Below are positions 20,952-32,390 of a stretch of DNA of 64,000 bases, one piece after another (the stretch's first letter is position 1; each line of letters starts with the position of its first letter). The position numbers were made by a program, and so were the translations under genes. Source of the DNA: Corydoras sp. C115 (taxonomy: Eukaryota > Chordata > Actinopteri > Siluriformes > Callichthyidae); the NCBI GenBank assembly GCA_019802505.1, contig JAFMOC010000240.1, positions 50,001-114,000 of the forward strand, given 5' to 3'. The notes under the pieces are model-generated. The model ran no database searches. It was not told where the DNA came from and worked only from the letters and a program-made list of their open reading frames with translations.

Positions 20952-21488
20952 TGTCAGGTTGGGAGGGTTGGTCCCCTCCCCCTGTCTCTCGTGTGCGGGT
21001 TTTCGGGCGTGTAGGGCTTCCGTAGGTAGGACCCACCCTCGTGATCAGGGATTGGATCCTACCTGATCACATGCGACCCGCTGGCTACTGTGCTTGCGTC
21101 CTTGAAAAGCAGCCAGCGGGTCGCATGTGATCAGGTAGGACCCAATTACCAGCATTAACGAGTGTTCACGCTCGCGCGCATACGCTCAGTGCCACGTTGG
21201 GTTTAATGTGTGGTGTTCTTTTTATTTATTTGGTGTATTCGTTCCCGGCTTTCGTCCCGGGTTTGTTGTTTTGTTTCGGTTTCTCGGCACGTTTCATCGT
21301 GACCGCAGCGGCAGTCCCGCTGGACCGATCAGTTGTGTTTATTTACTATTAGCTACTTCGAGCAGCGTTCCCGCTGCCAAGCTAATAAAGTGCTTGTTTG
21401 TTGGCTTACCTGGTCGCCTGGCTCGTCTCTACTACACCGCACCGCGCTGCGCCACCATCTTCCGGACAGCGCGGCCCGAAGCGTGACA
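20952..21488 (+). repeat. solo LTR (family of the element at 51205)
   Basis: Starts TGTCAGG and ends GTGACA, with the 5-bp duplication taagt on both sides (20947-20951, 21489-21493). It shares blocks with the LTRs at 51205-51573 and 53658-54043 (GTAGGTAGG, CTACCTGATCACATG-like, CTTACCTGGTCGCCTGGCTC). It contains a 30-bp perfect inverted repeat (21057-21086 / 21111-21140). It was left by recombination between two LTRs. Confidence 0.9.
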
Positions 21489-21793
21489 TAAGTACACCTC
21501 TTTTATAACAATGTATCCTTATTAACAATAAAGAAAACAAAAAGGAAAGAAATATAGATCAACTTAGAACAAAGAATCATTTTATTAACTTTGTTTTTTA
21601 GTTTGTAACAGAAACGAATGAAATCCTTATTTAAACTAGAAACATTTTTGAACTGACTGGCATTTGATACTGAAAATGAAATTAAATAAAATCAATAAAT
21701 AATAAATTCAAATTCATCAGCTACATTAATTCAGGAGCACAATTTATTAACTCTTTAACCTACAAAACAAAAATGAATACAACTATTTGTGCT

Positions 21794-21827
<34 letters not shown>

Positions 21828-21966
21828 AGGAAGTCAGAACTAATGTCTCCAACGCGTCCGTTTTGCAGCGCACCGCTTTTCTGTAGTAGCTTTCATAAAG
21901 CGTTATGTTTGCTGGATATACGTGTCACGTTTACGATTAAAAAAACTCAAGCGGCTTATCAGCGTG

Positions 21967-22444
21967 TGTAACAATCACCTGCGGCACCTGTCCCTCGTTT
22001 CGGTTTCTGATTATTTCACTTGGGTGATTGGTTGGGTTTGTCACGTGTTTAGTTGGGGTTTCTATTTAGTCTTCGTTTCCCTGTGATTCTGAGCATGTGT
22101 TTGATTTGTGGTTGCATACCCTATGTTGCGTTTGTTCGTTTACCCCCTTTCTGTTGGTGCTTCGGCACCACTTTTTAATAAATTCTCGTTTTGGTTTTTA
22201 TCCCGGTGTTGCCTCCTTCAGCATTTATCCCCAGTTGCCTCCTTCAGCATTTCTGCCACGGTGTGTCGCTGCGCATTTGTTTCCGCGCAGGTCGCACACG
22301 TGGGAGCATCTCCCTCTGTTTAGACCGGCTGACGCTGTGGCTCACGCGTAGCCGGATCCCGGAAGACGCTCATTATGTGCGAGCGGCGTTCGCGATTTCC
22401 CTGCGGAGCTGCTCATCTCCGGGGAAAGACGGACATTTGTGACA
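21967..22444 (+). repeat. probable second solo LTR
   Basis: Begins TGTAACAATC and ends TTTGTGACA, with near-identical flanks GCGTG/GCGTA (4 of 5). It includes AATAAA before a repeated CTCCTTCAGCATTT motif. The family is different from the LTR at 20952. Confidence 0.6.
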
Positions 22445-22560
22445 GCGTATTTGGGGTGTAATGTCTTTAAGTGACGCCTTCATTTATTTGGCTTTACGCT
22501 GTCCGCTGCCAACATTTAAAGACACAGAAAACACGCCGGTCTTTCTTCGTCTCCACCTTC

Positions 22561-22624
22561 GTTACAGTGAAGTTACAGTTACAGTGAAGTTACAGTTACA
22601 GTGAAGTTACAGTTACAGTGAAGC
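22561..22624. repeat. 17-bp tandem repeat, 3.8 copies
   Basis: Unit gttacagtgaagttaca, three perfect copies plus a partial, inside the hAT element. Confidence 0.95.
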
Positions 22625-22841
22625 CAGGCGCTACGTTCGCATTGACATTCAGCTTTCGGTTGACTTTTGTTGGTCTCGTTATCTTCGTCTCTCTCTGCCT
22701 TTCTCTCCGTCATTCCTGTTAAATATTTCTCCATGTTGTATCTTGAGGGTTTGTTGAGTACACTTAATATCACTTGCTCTGTGATATCTTGTTATGCGCC
22801 CCCCCCAGGCACCGCACTGTTTGAGAAGCACTAGCTTAAAC

Positions 22842-23660
22842 ACACATCTCCTGACGAACAGACCCCAGGTGGTGAGAGTAGGAAATAGCTTTTCCTCCAC
22901 TCTGACTCTGTGTACTGGGGCCCCTCAGGGGTGTGTACTAAACCCCCTCCTGTACTCCCTGTACACGCATGACTGTGCTGCCAGACACACGTCAAACATG
23001 TTCTTTAAGTTTGCTGACGACACGACAGTCCTAGGCCTTATCACCGACGGCAATGAGAAGGCCTACAGAGACGAGATCTGCACTCTGGCACAGTGGAGCT
23101 CTGACAACCACCTCTGTCTCAATGTCAGCAAAACCAAGGAGATCATCGTGGACTACAGGAAGCAGCAGAAGGGGAGTCACGCTCCTCTCTACATCAATGG
23201 AGCCGCAGTGGAAAGAGTCAGCAGTGTGAGGTTTCTTGGAGTCCACCTCACTGAAGACCTCACCTGGTCCCATCACGTCAGCGCCTCTTCTTCCTGCAGA
23301 GGCTTAAGAAATTCGGTCTCCAACCCCTTATCCTCACCAACTTCAACAGGTGCACCATTAAGAGCATCCTCACAGGCTGCATCACCGTCTGGTACGGTAG
23401 CTGCTCCACCTGTGACAACAAGGCCCTGAAGAGGGTGGTGAGGACAGCCGAGTCCATAATCGGGAATAAACTCCCTGCTCTTGTGGACATCTACCAGACC
23501 CACAGCACAAGGAAGATTTGTAGGATCCAGCTGGACAGCAGTCATCCAGCACATGGACTGTTCAACTTACTGCCATCAAGCAGAAGGTACCGAAGCATCC
23601 CGGCCAAAACAACCCGGCTTATGAACAGTTTTTACCCGCAAGCCATCAGGCTACTAAACA
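22842..23660 (+). pseudogene. LINE reverse transcriptase, C-terminal half
   Basis: Resumes exactly after the hAT duplication. It contains TGAPQGCVLNPLLYSLYTHD, the catalytic FADDTT motif, then NVSKTKEIIVDYR and FLGVHL. A frameshift near 23280 moves the frame, and the conserved C-terminal DIYQTH...HPAHGLFNLLPSSRRYRS segment continues at 23435-23640. Inactive. Confidence 0.87.
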
Positions 23661-24047
23661 AAATGAAATCTCAGGAATTAAGAAGGACGTGGGCTGGAAG
23701 AACATGTCCCGACAGGAATAAATCCCAGAGTCATCATCTGAATTGACTCGGAAGTTCAAAGCCTCGTCAGAACACACAGATTTTGATTCCTGTTGGCTCA
23801 TAATCTCCTCATACCACCACCAACACGGATTAGCCATAATAATAAAAAATAAAAAAAAACTAGATTAGCGGGGCTAGAGCCTAAATTATGCAGTCTAAAA
23901 ACTGCAGCCAGAACAGGGGAGCTACAAGGCTACGCGGCTGAATGCCGAATTGGCAGAAGTAATTTGTTGCGGCACAAGGGTCCCAGCCGTGAAGGCCCAA
24001 AAAAATTATCAAATAAAAACTTATAAATGGCACGCAAGGCACTGATA
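23661..24047. other. unassigned DNA
   Basis: No gene recognised. Minus-strand frames here lack known motifs. Confidence 0.4.
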
Positions 24048-24052
24048 ATCCA

Positions 24053-24197
24053 CTATCCATCCATCCATCCATCCATTATCTTCCGCTTTCTTCTATATTA
24101 GGGTCATGGGGGGGTTCCCCATGCCCATCCAGGGGAGAACGTTTCGGGCGCTGGGCAGATACACCCAGGACAGGGCGCCAATCTATTGCTGGGCAAT
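24053..24197 (-). mobile_element. V-SINE tail fragment
   Basis: (CATC)n and the tail half of the SINE in minus orientation. It stops at CTGGGCA near 24197; the head is missing. Confidence 0.85.
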
Positions 24198-24512
24198 AAT
24201 CCCACTATAAATGTGTAAATGATGGGTGTTGTGCATAAATGGAGCAGGCAGCGTGGTAAGTGTAAAGGAGCTTTATTTAAAGGAGCAGGCAGAATTACAA
24301 ACACAGGGATCCAAACTATGTGTTACTGATGCAAGTGCATCGAACAAAGGAGACAACAGAGAATAAATTACAAAACCCAGATTACGTGAATCCAAATGGA
24401 AACAATAAGAAAACACATCTACTTGACAAACCAAGGGATGCTAATAATGTCACTGAGTTAATTAATTAAAAACAAAAAAGCGTGTAAGAAGTGACATGGC
24501 ACTCCTTACACC
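24198..24512. other. unassigned DNA
   Basis: Nothing recognised. Confidence 0.45.
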
Positions 24513-25156
24513 AGGGGTGCCCACACTTTTCTGGCCCGAGATCTACTTTTCCATTGACAGGTCAGTGAGATCTACCGGGGTCAATCTCTATTTTTTAGGC
24601 TTTTATATTGAAACCTGTTTACACACATCATGTTAGTATTGTCAAATCTGTTAGAATTGCTCTTTTATTAAACACAGCAAATAGCACGGAGAAAACCTGA
24701 TTTTAGTACACCCAAACACACAGTATACAGCACAAATGTAAAACAATCACTGTAACCCACATTTCCCCAAACAGAAAATCCATCCATCCATCCATCCATT
24801 ATCTTCCGCTTTATCCTCTATTAGGGTCACGGGGGGTTCCCCATGCCCATCCAGGCGAGAACACTTACACTAACATGTAAACTTCACCCAGATTGGGATT
24901 CGAACTGGGAATCCCTAGTGCTGAGAGGAGAACATGCTAACCACTAAGCCAACGTGACGCCCCCAAACAGAACATGAACATTAATAAAATCAAATGTATT
25001 TTGAGTTTGACATTGTTAAAAAAATATTCATCCCCCACTCTAAATGAAAGTGGAACATTTTAGTTCTTTTTGAGCTTCACTTGTCAGCCACGTCAGCCAG
25101 CCGGTTTGAGGCGGCCTTCATAGACAGGTTCGCCCCAGGTTTGGATGCCCGCGCTG
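24513..25156. mobile_element. hAT-like relic sharing sequence with the element at 10713
   Basis: The left end CAGGGGTGCCCACACTTTT and a degenerate inverted right end (GGTTTGGATGCCCGCGCTG, to 25156) suggest hAT termini. No clear TSD is visible. The internal sequence 24658-24720 and 24985-25095 is homologous to 11303-11480. A V-SINE with its own TSD interrupts it. Confidence 0.55.
24777..24960 (-). mobile_element. internally deleted V-SINE with TSD
   Basis: (CATC)n tail plus head in minus orientation, with about 150 bp missing from the middle. Exact 12-bp duplication ccccaaacagaa at 24765-24776 and 24961-24972. Confidence 0.9.
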
Positions 25157-25803
25157 TCAGCGAGCACCTGGGTTCAATCAGTTAGCTAGCGTGTTGCCAC
25201 TCACGGTCAGCGATTCCTCGCTCGCCACGAGCATTTCCCCGCTCACCGTCTGTGATCCGCTGCTCACCGCCAGCGCTCTGCCACTAATCGTCAGCGTGCC
25301 GCTCTGCGTTACGTCCCGCTCTGCCGGTAATTCACCCTGTGTGTCGCCCCACGCGGTCAGCGATCCGCCGCCCGCCTCGGTAGACCAGGACCTATTACTG
25401 TGTGGGGTTGCTGTGGTACTGGCTCTCTACTTGTGTGTTCAGCAGGCGGAGAGAAATCAGGCAGAGAGAGAGAGCAAGGTGTCCGGTGGAGCTCAGGAGG
25501 GTCAGTCCAGTGGTCCGATGGGGAAGCTGTGTTCACTGAGGATCCCCGTATGGGACCACTTCACACCCGCTCTGGTCCATGGGCCGCCCACGTTGGACTG
25601 TGTGCCGCTCAGAACCAGTTTACCTCCGCTCTGGACAGTTTGCCCGCCGCTCAGGTGACTAAGGACTCGATTCTGGATACCCAAAATATGGACCAGGACT
25701 GTGTGACGCTCGCGTTCACTCGGGTCACCTCTGCGCTCGCGCAATGGTTTTCTTTGGTTGCACACCCTATGGAAAAAAATATCGAACTCAATTGCTTCCC
25801 TTA
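25157..25803 (+). pseudogene. internal fragment of the non-autonomous LTR element family
   Basis: Homologous to 51890-52820: the same GCGATCCGCCGCTCACCGCC-type repeats, the block encoding QDLLLC and a hydrophobic stretch, the GGTCCGATG block and ACTCAGGTCACCTCTGCG-like end. Frames 25191-25658 and 25400-25804 overlap, so it is frame-shifted. No LTR is attached. Confidence 0.75.
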
Positions 25804-25906
25804 AGCATTAACATGCTTCTCTTAAACTCTTCTCTTGTGCTCAATAAAATCATCTACAAACCTTCCACCTGTATCAAAATCACCTGAAAATGTTACTTTT
25901 ATGTAA

Positions 25907-26130
25907 TGTTACTGTCCTGTCTTTTGTCTTGTCACATGAGCATCCCTTACATGTTTAAAAGTCTATCCTTTCCTGTGTTCAGTGTTCATGTTTGTGTGTG
26001 AGTGGTGTGTTTTGTTGTGTCGTGTGCTATGTCTGCAGTCATCCGCTGTGTTCTGCATTAAAAACTGTTTTACCATCCACAGCTTTATACATTGTCCTTT
26101 CTTGCCGCGGCAAGCCAGCATATCGTAACA
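25907..26130 (+). repeat. candidate short LTR
   Basis: Starts TGTTACTG and ends CGTAACA, with ATTAAAAAC near the end, and is followed by GAAGATCCAACC. No second copy or TSD is seen, so this is tentative. The frame after it (26191-26500) might be the start of a gag-like gene. Confidence 0.35.
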
Positions 26131-26553
26131 GAAGATCCAACCATATGCAAAAGCACCGGATACACCGGGTAATTTTTCTTTTTTCTATTTTTGGATCTGG
26201 TATTAACATCCTGTCAGCAGACCAGATTGGCAACATTTGATCTGGACCAGGTGGCCAAGCAACCGGGTGCCTTGACCCACGTGATAACCAGCCCTTCCTC
26301 CCAAAGATGTCTACGTGACTTATCTTCCATTTCATCATGGGATGACGGATTGTGGGGATCAAGGAAGGTAGTAGCTCTCCTCCATACCTTTGCGAGTTCG
26401 GCTGGATCACCTTTTATGCTGAGGACGCCGCCAACCTCCTTGCTGACATCGCTCATGTTCACGTTGTGCTTCCTTGTCCACTCCTCCACCAGGCTTCATA
26501 ATTACTCCTTCCCTTGTCTCTTTGCCACTCATCAGGCTTCACCCCACTTTGCT

Positions 26554-27257
26554 ATGCAGAGCTACAGCTTCGCCCCCCTTGGCTCTGATGGCGTCCCGTA
26601 CATAGCCACCAAGAAATCTGAATTCATTCCTGCTTTTGCCGCTCATGCTGGTATTCAGGTTTTAACCCTCACTGAGTTGTGGATCCGCCCAGAGAACTCT
26701 GTGACACCAGCTGCCCGCTCAACTAATTTTCACTTCTCTCACTCTCCTTGTATCCGCAAAAGAGGAGGTGGAATGGGTTTGTTTATTACTCACAAATGGA
26801 AATTCTCTCCTCTTACACTTTTATCCAACATTGTCTCATTTGAACTCTATGCACTGACAATCACAGAACCTGTTAAATGTCATTTTATTGTCATCTATCG
26901 CCCCCCAGGTCAACTAGATAACTTCGTCAAGGAATTTTATATGATATTACCATCTCTCTAAGATGATGTTTGTCCTGTTGTGGTGATTTCAACATTTACT
27001 TAGACCGACCATACGCTACTGAGTTTCTTGCTCTTATCTCCAGCCTGAACTTCCATCTACTCCGCACTTCAGCTACCCACAGGGCTGGTAACCAGCTTGA
27101 CCTCATAATGACATGCTCATTTTTCTCGTCTGATGTACACATCACTACACTTCCTGAATCAGATCACTTTTTCATGCAGTTCTCTGTTTCTCTTCCTCCA
27201 CCTCCCTTGATCATCAGTAAAACCACGCAAGTACGTCATAAGCTTAACTCTCTCTAA
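26554..27257 (+). pseudogene. L2 apurinic-type endonuclease, frame-shifted
   Basis: The frame to 26961 encodes AGIQVLTLTELWIRPEN (TELW as the catalytic Glu segment) and FIVIYRPPGQLDNF. After a shift at about 26962, CCGDFNIYLDRP gives the GDFN catalytic segment and ESDHFF the expected SDH motif. The enzyme would nick target DNA to prime reverse transcription; here it is broken. Confidence 0.85.
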
Positions 27258-28111
27258 TACAATTTTTGCTATCTTGGTTACAGATGCCCTTCCTTGCATC
27301 AGTAATTTCTAAACCCTTGACACTAAAACTGCATCAAGCACATTCTGCTCCACCTTGGCTTCCTGTCTTGACCAGGTCTGTCCAATATCCACCAGGAAAA
27401 CACACAGCCAGTCCCTGGCTCACAGAGGTGCTTCAGAAACAACGCACTACTTCGATCCGCTGAAAGAAAATGGTGTAAGTCTGGTCTGTCTTCAGATTTA
27501 GAAACATACCAGTCCTTACTTGCCATCTTCTCGAAGGATATAACTGCTGCTAAGTCCTTGTTCTTCCAGTCCAAGGTAACATGCATCTCAGATGCCCACA
27601 ATTTATTTAGTTTCTCTCTGCTAATTCCTCCTTCTCCCCTTCCCAACACTTCTCTGTCAGCTGATGTTTTTGCATCCTACTTCACAGAAACGATTGAGGG
27701 CAACAGCAAACTCTTTCATACCCCCATTTCCACAACACTACATCTCACACATCCAGCCAACCAACCTTCTCATTCTTCTTGCCAGCAAACCAACTACTTG
27801 CCCTCTTGATTCCATCCCATGTCACATTCTTCATCACCTCCTATATCACACCAGCACTTACACACAATATCAACTCCTTGCTCACGTCTGGTACTTTTCA
27901 TGATTCTTTCAAACAGGCCATAGTCAAATCTCTGCTCAAAAAGCCAATGCTCAACCCAAATTTGGTCGAGAACTACAGACCTGTATTACTTTTACCTTTC
28001 CTGTATAAAACTCTTGAACAGTTGGTATCCACACAGATCTCCAGATTTCTTAATTAAAACAAACTCTTTGATCCCAATCAGTCTGGTTTTTTGTGTGGTC
28101 ACTCCACTGAG

Positions 28112-29130
28112 ACAGCATAGGATGGGAAACACTACATCCGCCCCACTGACCCTCAACACTGGAACCAGACACAGCTCCAACTTCATCATAAAGTTTGCTG
28201 ACGACTAGACAATCATAGGCCTGATCTCCGATAATTACGAGTCGGCCAATAGAGAGGAGGTTAACATTCTGGAAAACTGGTGCCAGGGGAATGACCTCTC
28301 TCTAAACGTCAGCAAGACCAAAGAGCTGGTCGTGGACTTCAGGGGGCAGGAGAAAGAGCACTCGCCGATCACCATCAATGGGACTGAAGTGGAAAAGGTT
28401 AGCAGCTTCAAGTTCCTAGGCGTTTACATCTTTGAGGATCTGACATGGACTGAACACACCACACGGGTGGTCAAGAAGGCCCAACAATGCCTCTATTTTC
28501 TCAGACAGCTGAGAAGGTTTCTTAAGACTTTTTACACCTGCACCGTGGAAAGCGTACTGACAGGAAGCATTACCACCTGGTACAGGAATTGTACTGCTCT
28601 AGGATGGAAATCCCTGCAGAGGGTAGTGCGTACGGTGCAGTACATCACCGGGGTTCAGCTCCCAAACCTTCAGGACCTATATAAAAACCGCTGTCTGAGG
28701 AAATCTAGTGGCATCATTAAGGACCCCACTCACCCTAGCCTTTTCTTGCAGTTGCCGAGTGGAAAGAGGCTCAGAAGCGTAAACACCAGAACCAGCCGGT
28801 TTTGAAACAGCTTCTTCCCACAGGCAACCAGACTAAGGAACGGCCAGTAGAACTGTGTACTGCCCATACTCGGACAACTGCCACCTTACATATACACTGC
28901 ACCTTGCACTTTACTCACAGCACCCACAGACTCTTACATACACCCTCTCCGACTCTCACTTTATCTATATCTCCATACCTTTCTTATATTTTAATATTTA
29001 ATTTTATATTGTAAATTTATTGTATAATTTTTCCTTTACTTGTAAATATTGCTTTTTGCACAGTTGTGGGTTCTTGTTCATAAGTTTTTCACTCACCAGT
29101 ACCCCAGTACTAGGTGATGTGACTATAAAA
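28112..29130 (+). mobile_element. Rex1-like LINE 3' part nested in L2
   Basis: Starts inside the RT just before KFADD and runs to a 3' tail near GACTATAAAAATCC. L2 coding sequence (HSTET / LLSVIDS) is interrupted around it, so it is the younger element. The right boundary is approximate. Confidence 0.8.
28195..28805 (+). pseudogene. Rex1-like LINE RT C-terminal part
   Basis: KFADD is followed by TAG where the second Thr codon is expected (28206-28208). Then LNVSKTKELVVDFRGQ, FKFLGVYI, the conserved LQRVVRTVQYITGVQLPNLQDLY and KDPTHPSLFLQLPSGKRLRS segments. It ends TGA at 28803-28805. Confidence 0.83.
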
Positions 29131-29851
29131 ATCCTTGAATTGCTTTCTGTAATTGACTCACTTAAATTTGCCAAAGCTAACTCTCAATCATCTCTCCTCA
29201 TTCTGCTAGACCTTTCTGCAGCTTTTGATACAGTAAATGATCAGATTCTACTGTCCACTCTATTTAAATTAGGCTTGTCTGATATGTGAATGGTTTTGAT
29301 CCTATCTAACAGGAAGGACCTTCAAAGTGTGATGGAACGGGGAGATCTCTAACTCACCAAGTACTCACTGGTGTTCCTCAGGGCTCTGTACTTGGTCCTC
29401 TCCTCTTTTTACTATACATGACATCACTTAACACAGTCATTCAGGCCCATGGTTTCTCTTACCACTGCTATGCTGATGACACTCAGCTTCATTTGTCTTT
29501 TGCCCCTGATGACACCTCTATCTCAAATTGGATATCTGTCTGCCCAACCGACATATCTGTTTGGATGAAGGCCCGTCATCTCAAATTAAATTTAGCAAAA
29601 TTAGAGCTTCTCTTAATCCCAGCTAAACCCTCAATCCAGCATGACCTGAGCTTACAAATTAACAGCTCCACAATCTCTTCAACCGATTCGGTCCGTAACC
29701 TTGGTTGCACAATAGACTCCCACTTTCTGATCATGTTATCAAAATTGCACGTTCCTCCAGAATCCTTCTTTACAACATAAGGAAGATCAGACCTTTCTTT
29801 TCTGAACATGCTACCCAGCTGTTAGTTCAAGTCCTCATCCTATCCCAGCTT

Positions 29852-32390
29852 CCATCCATCCATCCATTAACTTCCGCTTGTCCAGGATTCGGGTCGCGGG
29901 GGCAACAACCGAAGTAGGGAGACCCAGACCTCCCTTGCCCCAGCCACCTCCACCAGCACCTCCTCCAGGCGTTCCCAGACCAGGCGAGAGATATAATCCC
30001 TCCAATGTGTCCTGGGTCTTCCCCAGGGTCTCCTTCCAGCTGGACTTGCCTGAAACACCTCCCTAGGAAGGCGCCCAGGAGGCATTCTTACGAGATGCCT
30101 GAACCACCTCAACTGGCTCCTTTCGATGCGGAGGAGTAGCGGCTCCACTCCGAGTCTGTCCCGGATGTCCGAGCTTCTCACCCTATCTCTAAGGGAGAGC
30201 CCAGCCACCCTGCGGAGAAAACCCATTTTGGCCACTTGTATTCGCGATCTTGTTCTTACCCAAAGCTCATGACCATAGGTGAGGGTCGGAACGTAGATTG
30301 ACTGGTAAATCGAGAGCCATGCCTTGTGGCTCAGCTCTTTCTTTACCACAACAGACCAGCATAGGGTCCGCATCACTGCTGACCCCGCGCTGATCCGTCT
30401 GTCAATCTCACGCTTCATCTTACCATCACTCGTGAACAAGACCCCAAGATACTTAAACTCCTCCACTTGAGGCAAGATCTGATCCGTGACCCAGAGAGGG
30501 TAGAGAGATCCTTTTCCGACTGAGAACCATGGCCTCAGATTTGGAGGTGCTGATTTTCATCCCGGCCGCTTCGCACTCGGCTGCAAACCGATCCAGTAAG
30601 AGCTGAAGTTCACAGCCTGATGATGCTAACAGGACCACATCGTCTGCAAACAGCAGCGACGTGATCCTCAGATCACAAACTTGACACCCTCCATCCCCTG
30701 GCTGCGCCTAGAAATTCTGTCCATATAAATTATGAACAGAACCAGTGACAAAGGACAGCCCTGACGGAGTCCAACACTCACTGGAAACAAGTCCGACTTA
30801 CTGCCGGCCATGCGAACCAAGCTCCTGCTCTCACAAATACAGGGACTGAATGGCCCATAGTAAGAAGCCATGTACCCCATACTCACGAATCACCGCCCAC
30901 AAAATACCCCAAGGGACACAGTCGAAAGCCTTCTCCAGATCTACAAAGCACATGTAGAATGGTTGGGCAGAGAGTGAATCCTGGAGAGAGTGAAGAGTGT
31001 GTCCAGTGTTCCACGACCAGGACGAAAACCACACTGCTCCTCCTGGATCCGAGGTACGACTATCAGTCGGACTCTCTTCTCCAGTACCCCTGCATAGACT
31101 TTGCCGGGGAGGCTGAGGAGTGTAATTCCCCTGTAATTGGAACACACCCTTCGGTCCCCCTTTTTAAAAAGAGGCACTGCCCCGATGACCATACAATGTT
31201 GAAAATGCGCGTCAGCCAAGAATGCCCCACAACATCCAGCGCTTTGAGAAACTCCGGGCGGATCTCATCCACCCCTGAAGCCCTGAAGCTCTCTGACCAC
31301 CTTAGCGACTTCAGCCACAGTGATGGACAAGCCTCCTCCCGGGTCCTCTGACTCTGCCTCCTCTCCGGAGGGCATATTGGTGGGATTGAGAAGGACCTTG
31401 AAGTATTCCTTCCACCGCCTAATGACGTCCCCAGTCGAAGTCAACAGTGCACCCCCTCCACTATATACTGTGTTGGTGGCACACTGTTTTCCCCTCCTGA
31501 GTCGCCTGACAGTTTGCCAGAATCTTCTAGGAGCCGACCGAAAGTCACTTTCCAAGGTCTCAACGAACTCCTCCCACGCCCAGGTTTTTGCCTCCGCGAT
31601 GCACGAAGCCGTAAATCGTTTGGCCTGTTGGTACCGGTCAGCTACTTCTGGAATCCCACAAGCCAACCATGCCTGATACGACTCCTTCTTCAGTTTGACT
31701 GCATCCCTTACCACCACAACCGAGGGTTACCACCACAACAGGCACCGACTACCTTGCAACCACAGCAACCACCTGTCCGCCGCCTCAACAATGGAGGAAC
31801 GGAACATGGCCCATTCAGACTCAATGTCCCCCACCTCCCCTGGAATGTGGTTGAAACTCTGATGGAGGTGAAAGTTGAACATCTGTCTGACGGATTCATC
31901 TGCCAGACGTTCCCAGCAAACCCTCACTATACGTTTAGGTCTGCCTGGTCTGACCGGCATCTTCCCCCGCCATCTGATCCAACTCACCACCAGGTGGTGA
32001 TCAGTTGACAGCTCAGCTCCTCTCTTCACCCGAGTGTCCAAGACACATGGCCGCAAGTCCAATGACACAACTACAAAATCGATCATTGAACTGCGGCCTA
32101 GGGCATCCTGGCGCCATGTGCACTTATGGACACCCTTGTGCTTTGTGATGGACAAACCATGATTTGCACAGAAGTCCAACAACTGAACACCACTCGGGTT
32201 TAGATCAGAGAGGCCATTCCTCCCAATCACACCTCTCCAGGTCTCTCTCTCAAGAAGATTGGACCCAAAACCCGAGCTGTGCGTTGAGGTGAGCCGGACT
32301 ATATCTAGCCGGTATCTCTCAACCTCCCGCACCAGCTCAGGCTCCTTCCCTGCCAGTGAAGTGACGTTCCAAGTTCCGAAAGCCAATTTC
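29852..32390 (-). mobile_element. Rex3 (RTE-clade) LINE nested in L2, exact TSD
   Basis: A minus-strand insertion with the 13-bp duplication cctatcccagctt at 29839-29851 and 32391-32403. The 3' end has the (TCCA)n / (GGATG)n tail typical of Rex3 (29852-29868). The 5' end (32390) begins inside the endonuclease, so it is 5'-truncated. Removal restores the L2 reading. Confidence 0.93.
29867..32386 (-). pseudogene. Rex3 endonuclease-RT polyprotein, broken
   Basis: From the 5' end: GTWNVTSLAGKE (endonuclease start, 32380); then a jump inside the endonuclease so that the GDFN part is missing; DFVVVSLDLRP and STDHHLV (SDH-type motif, about 32010); the linker 31265-31717; NYRGITLLSLPGKVYAGVLE (RT, about 31130); EKAFDCVP (31000-30950, first Asp); GLRQGCPLS (about 30760); FADDVVLLASS (30627-30660, catalytic); FKYLGVLF; and the C-terminal GHELWVRTR...PRTHWRDYISRLVW region. 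At least five frameshifts. Confidence 0.9.

Larger units (their letters stand above)
20772..22833. mobile_element. hAT element inserted in LINE, carrying two solo LTRs
   Basis: Terminal repeats CAGTGATTCTCAA (20772-20784) and, reversed, TTGAGAAGCACTA (22821-22833) agree at 11 of 13 positions. The 8-bp duplication gcttaaac (20764-20771 and 22834-22841) is exact. There is no transposase. About 1 kb is its own sequence; the rest is two solo LTRs (20952-21488, 21967-22444). Confidence 0.9.
19730..23660 (+). mobile_element. Rex1/CR1-like LINE, 5'-truncated, split by a hAT insertion
   Basis: A non-LTR retrotransposon of the jockey superfamily. The left part (19730-20771) holds the end of the linker and the RT palm; the right part (22842-23660) holds the RT motif FADDTT and the C-terminal region. 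A hAT element (20772-22833) lies between and its 8-bp duplication marks the break. The endonuclease is missing, so the copy was 5'-truncated on insertion or later lost its head. Confidence 0.88.
27779..29780 (+). pseudogene. L2 reverse transcriptase, interrupted and frame-shifted
   Basis: The piece before the insertion has NYRPVLLLPFLYKTLEQLV. The piece after (29140-29289) has LLILLDLSAAFDTVND, the first catalytic Asp motif. Then 29418-29780 has CYADDTQLHLSF, the second catalytic motif. Several stops lie between. Confidence 0.87.

Noticed and set aside
22097..22442. Three overlapping plus frames inside the hAT element as possible protein
   Set aside because: They lie within a probable solo LTR and its small internal repeat; no domain.
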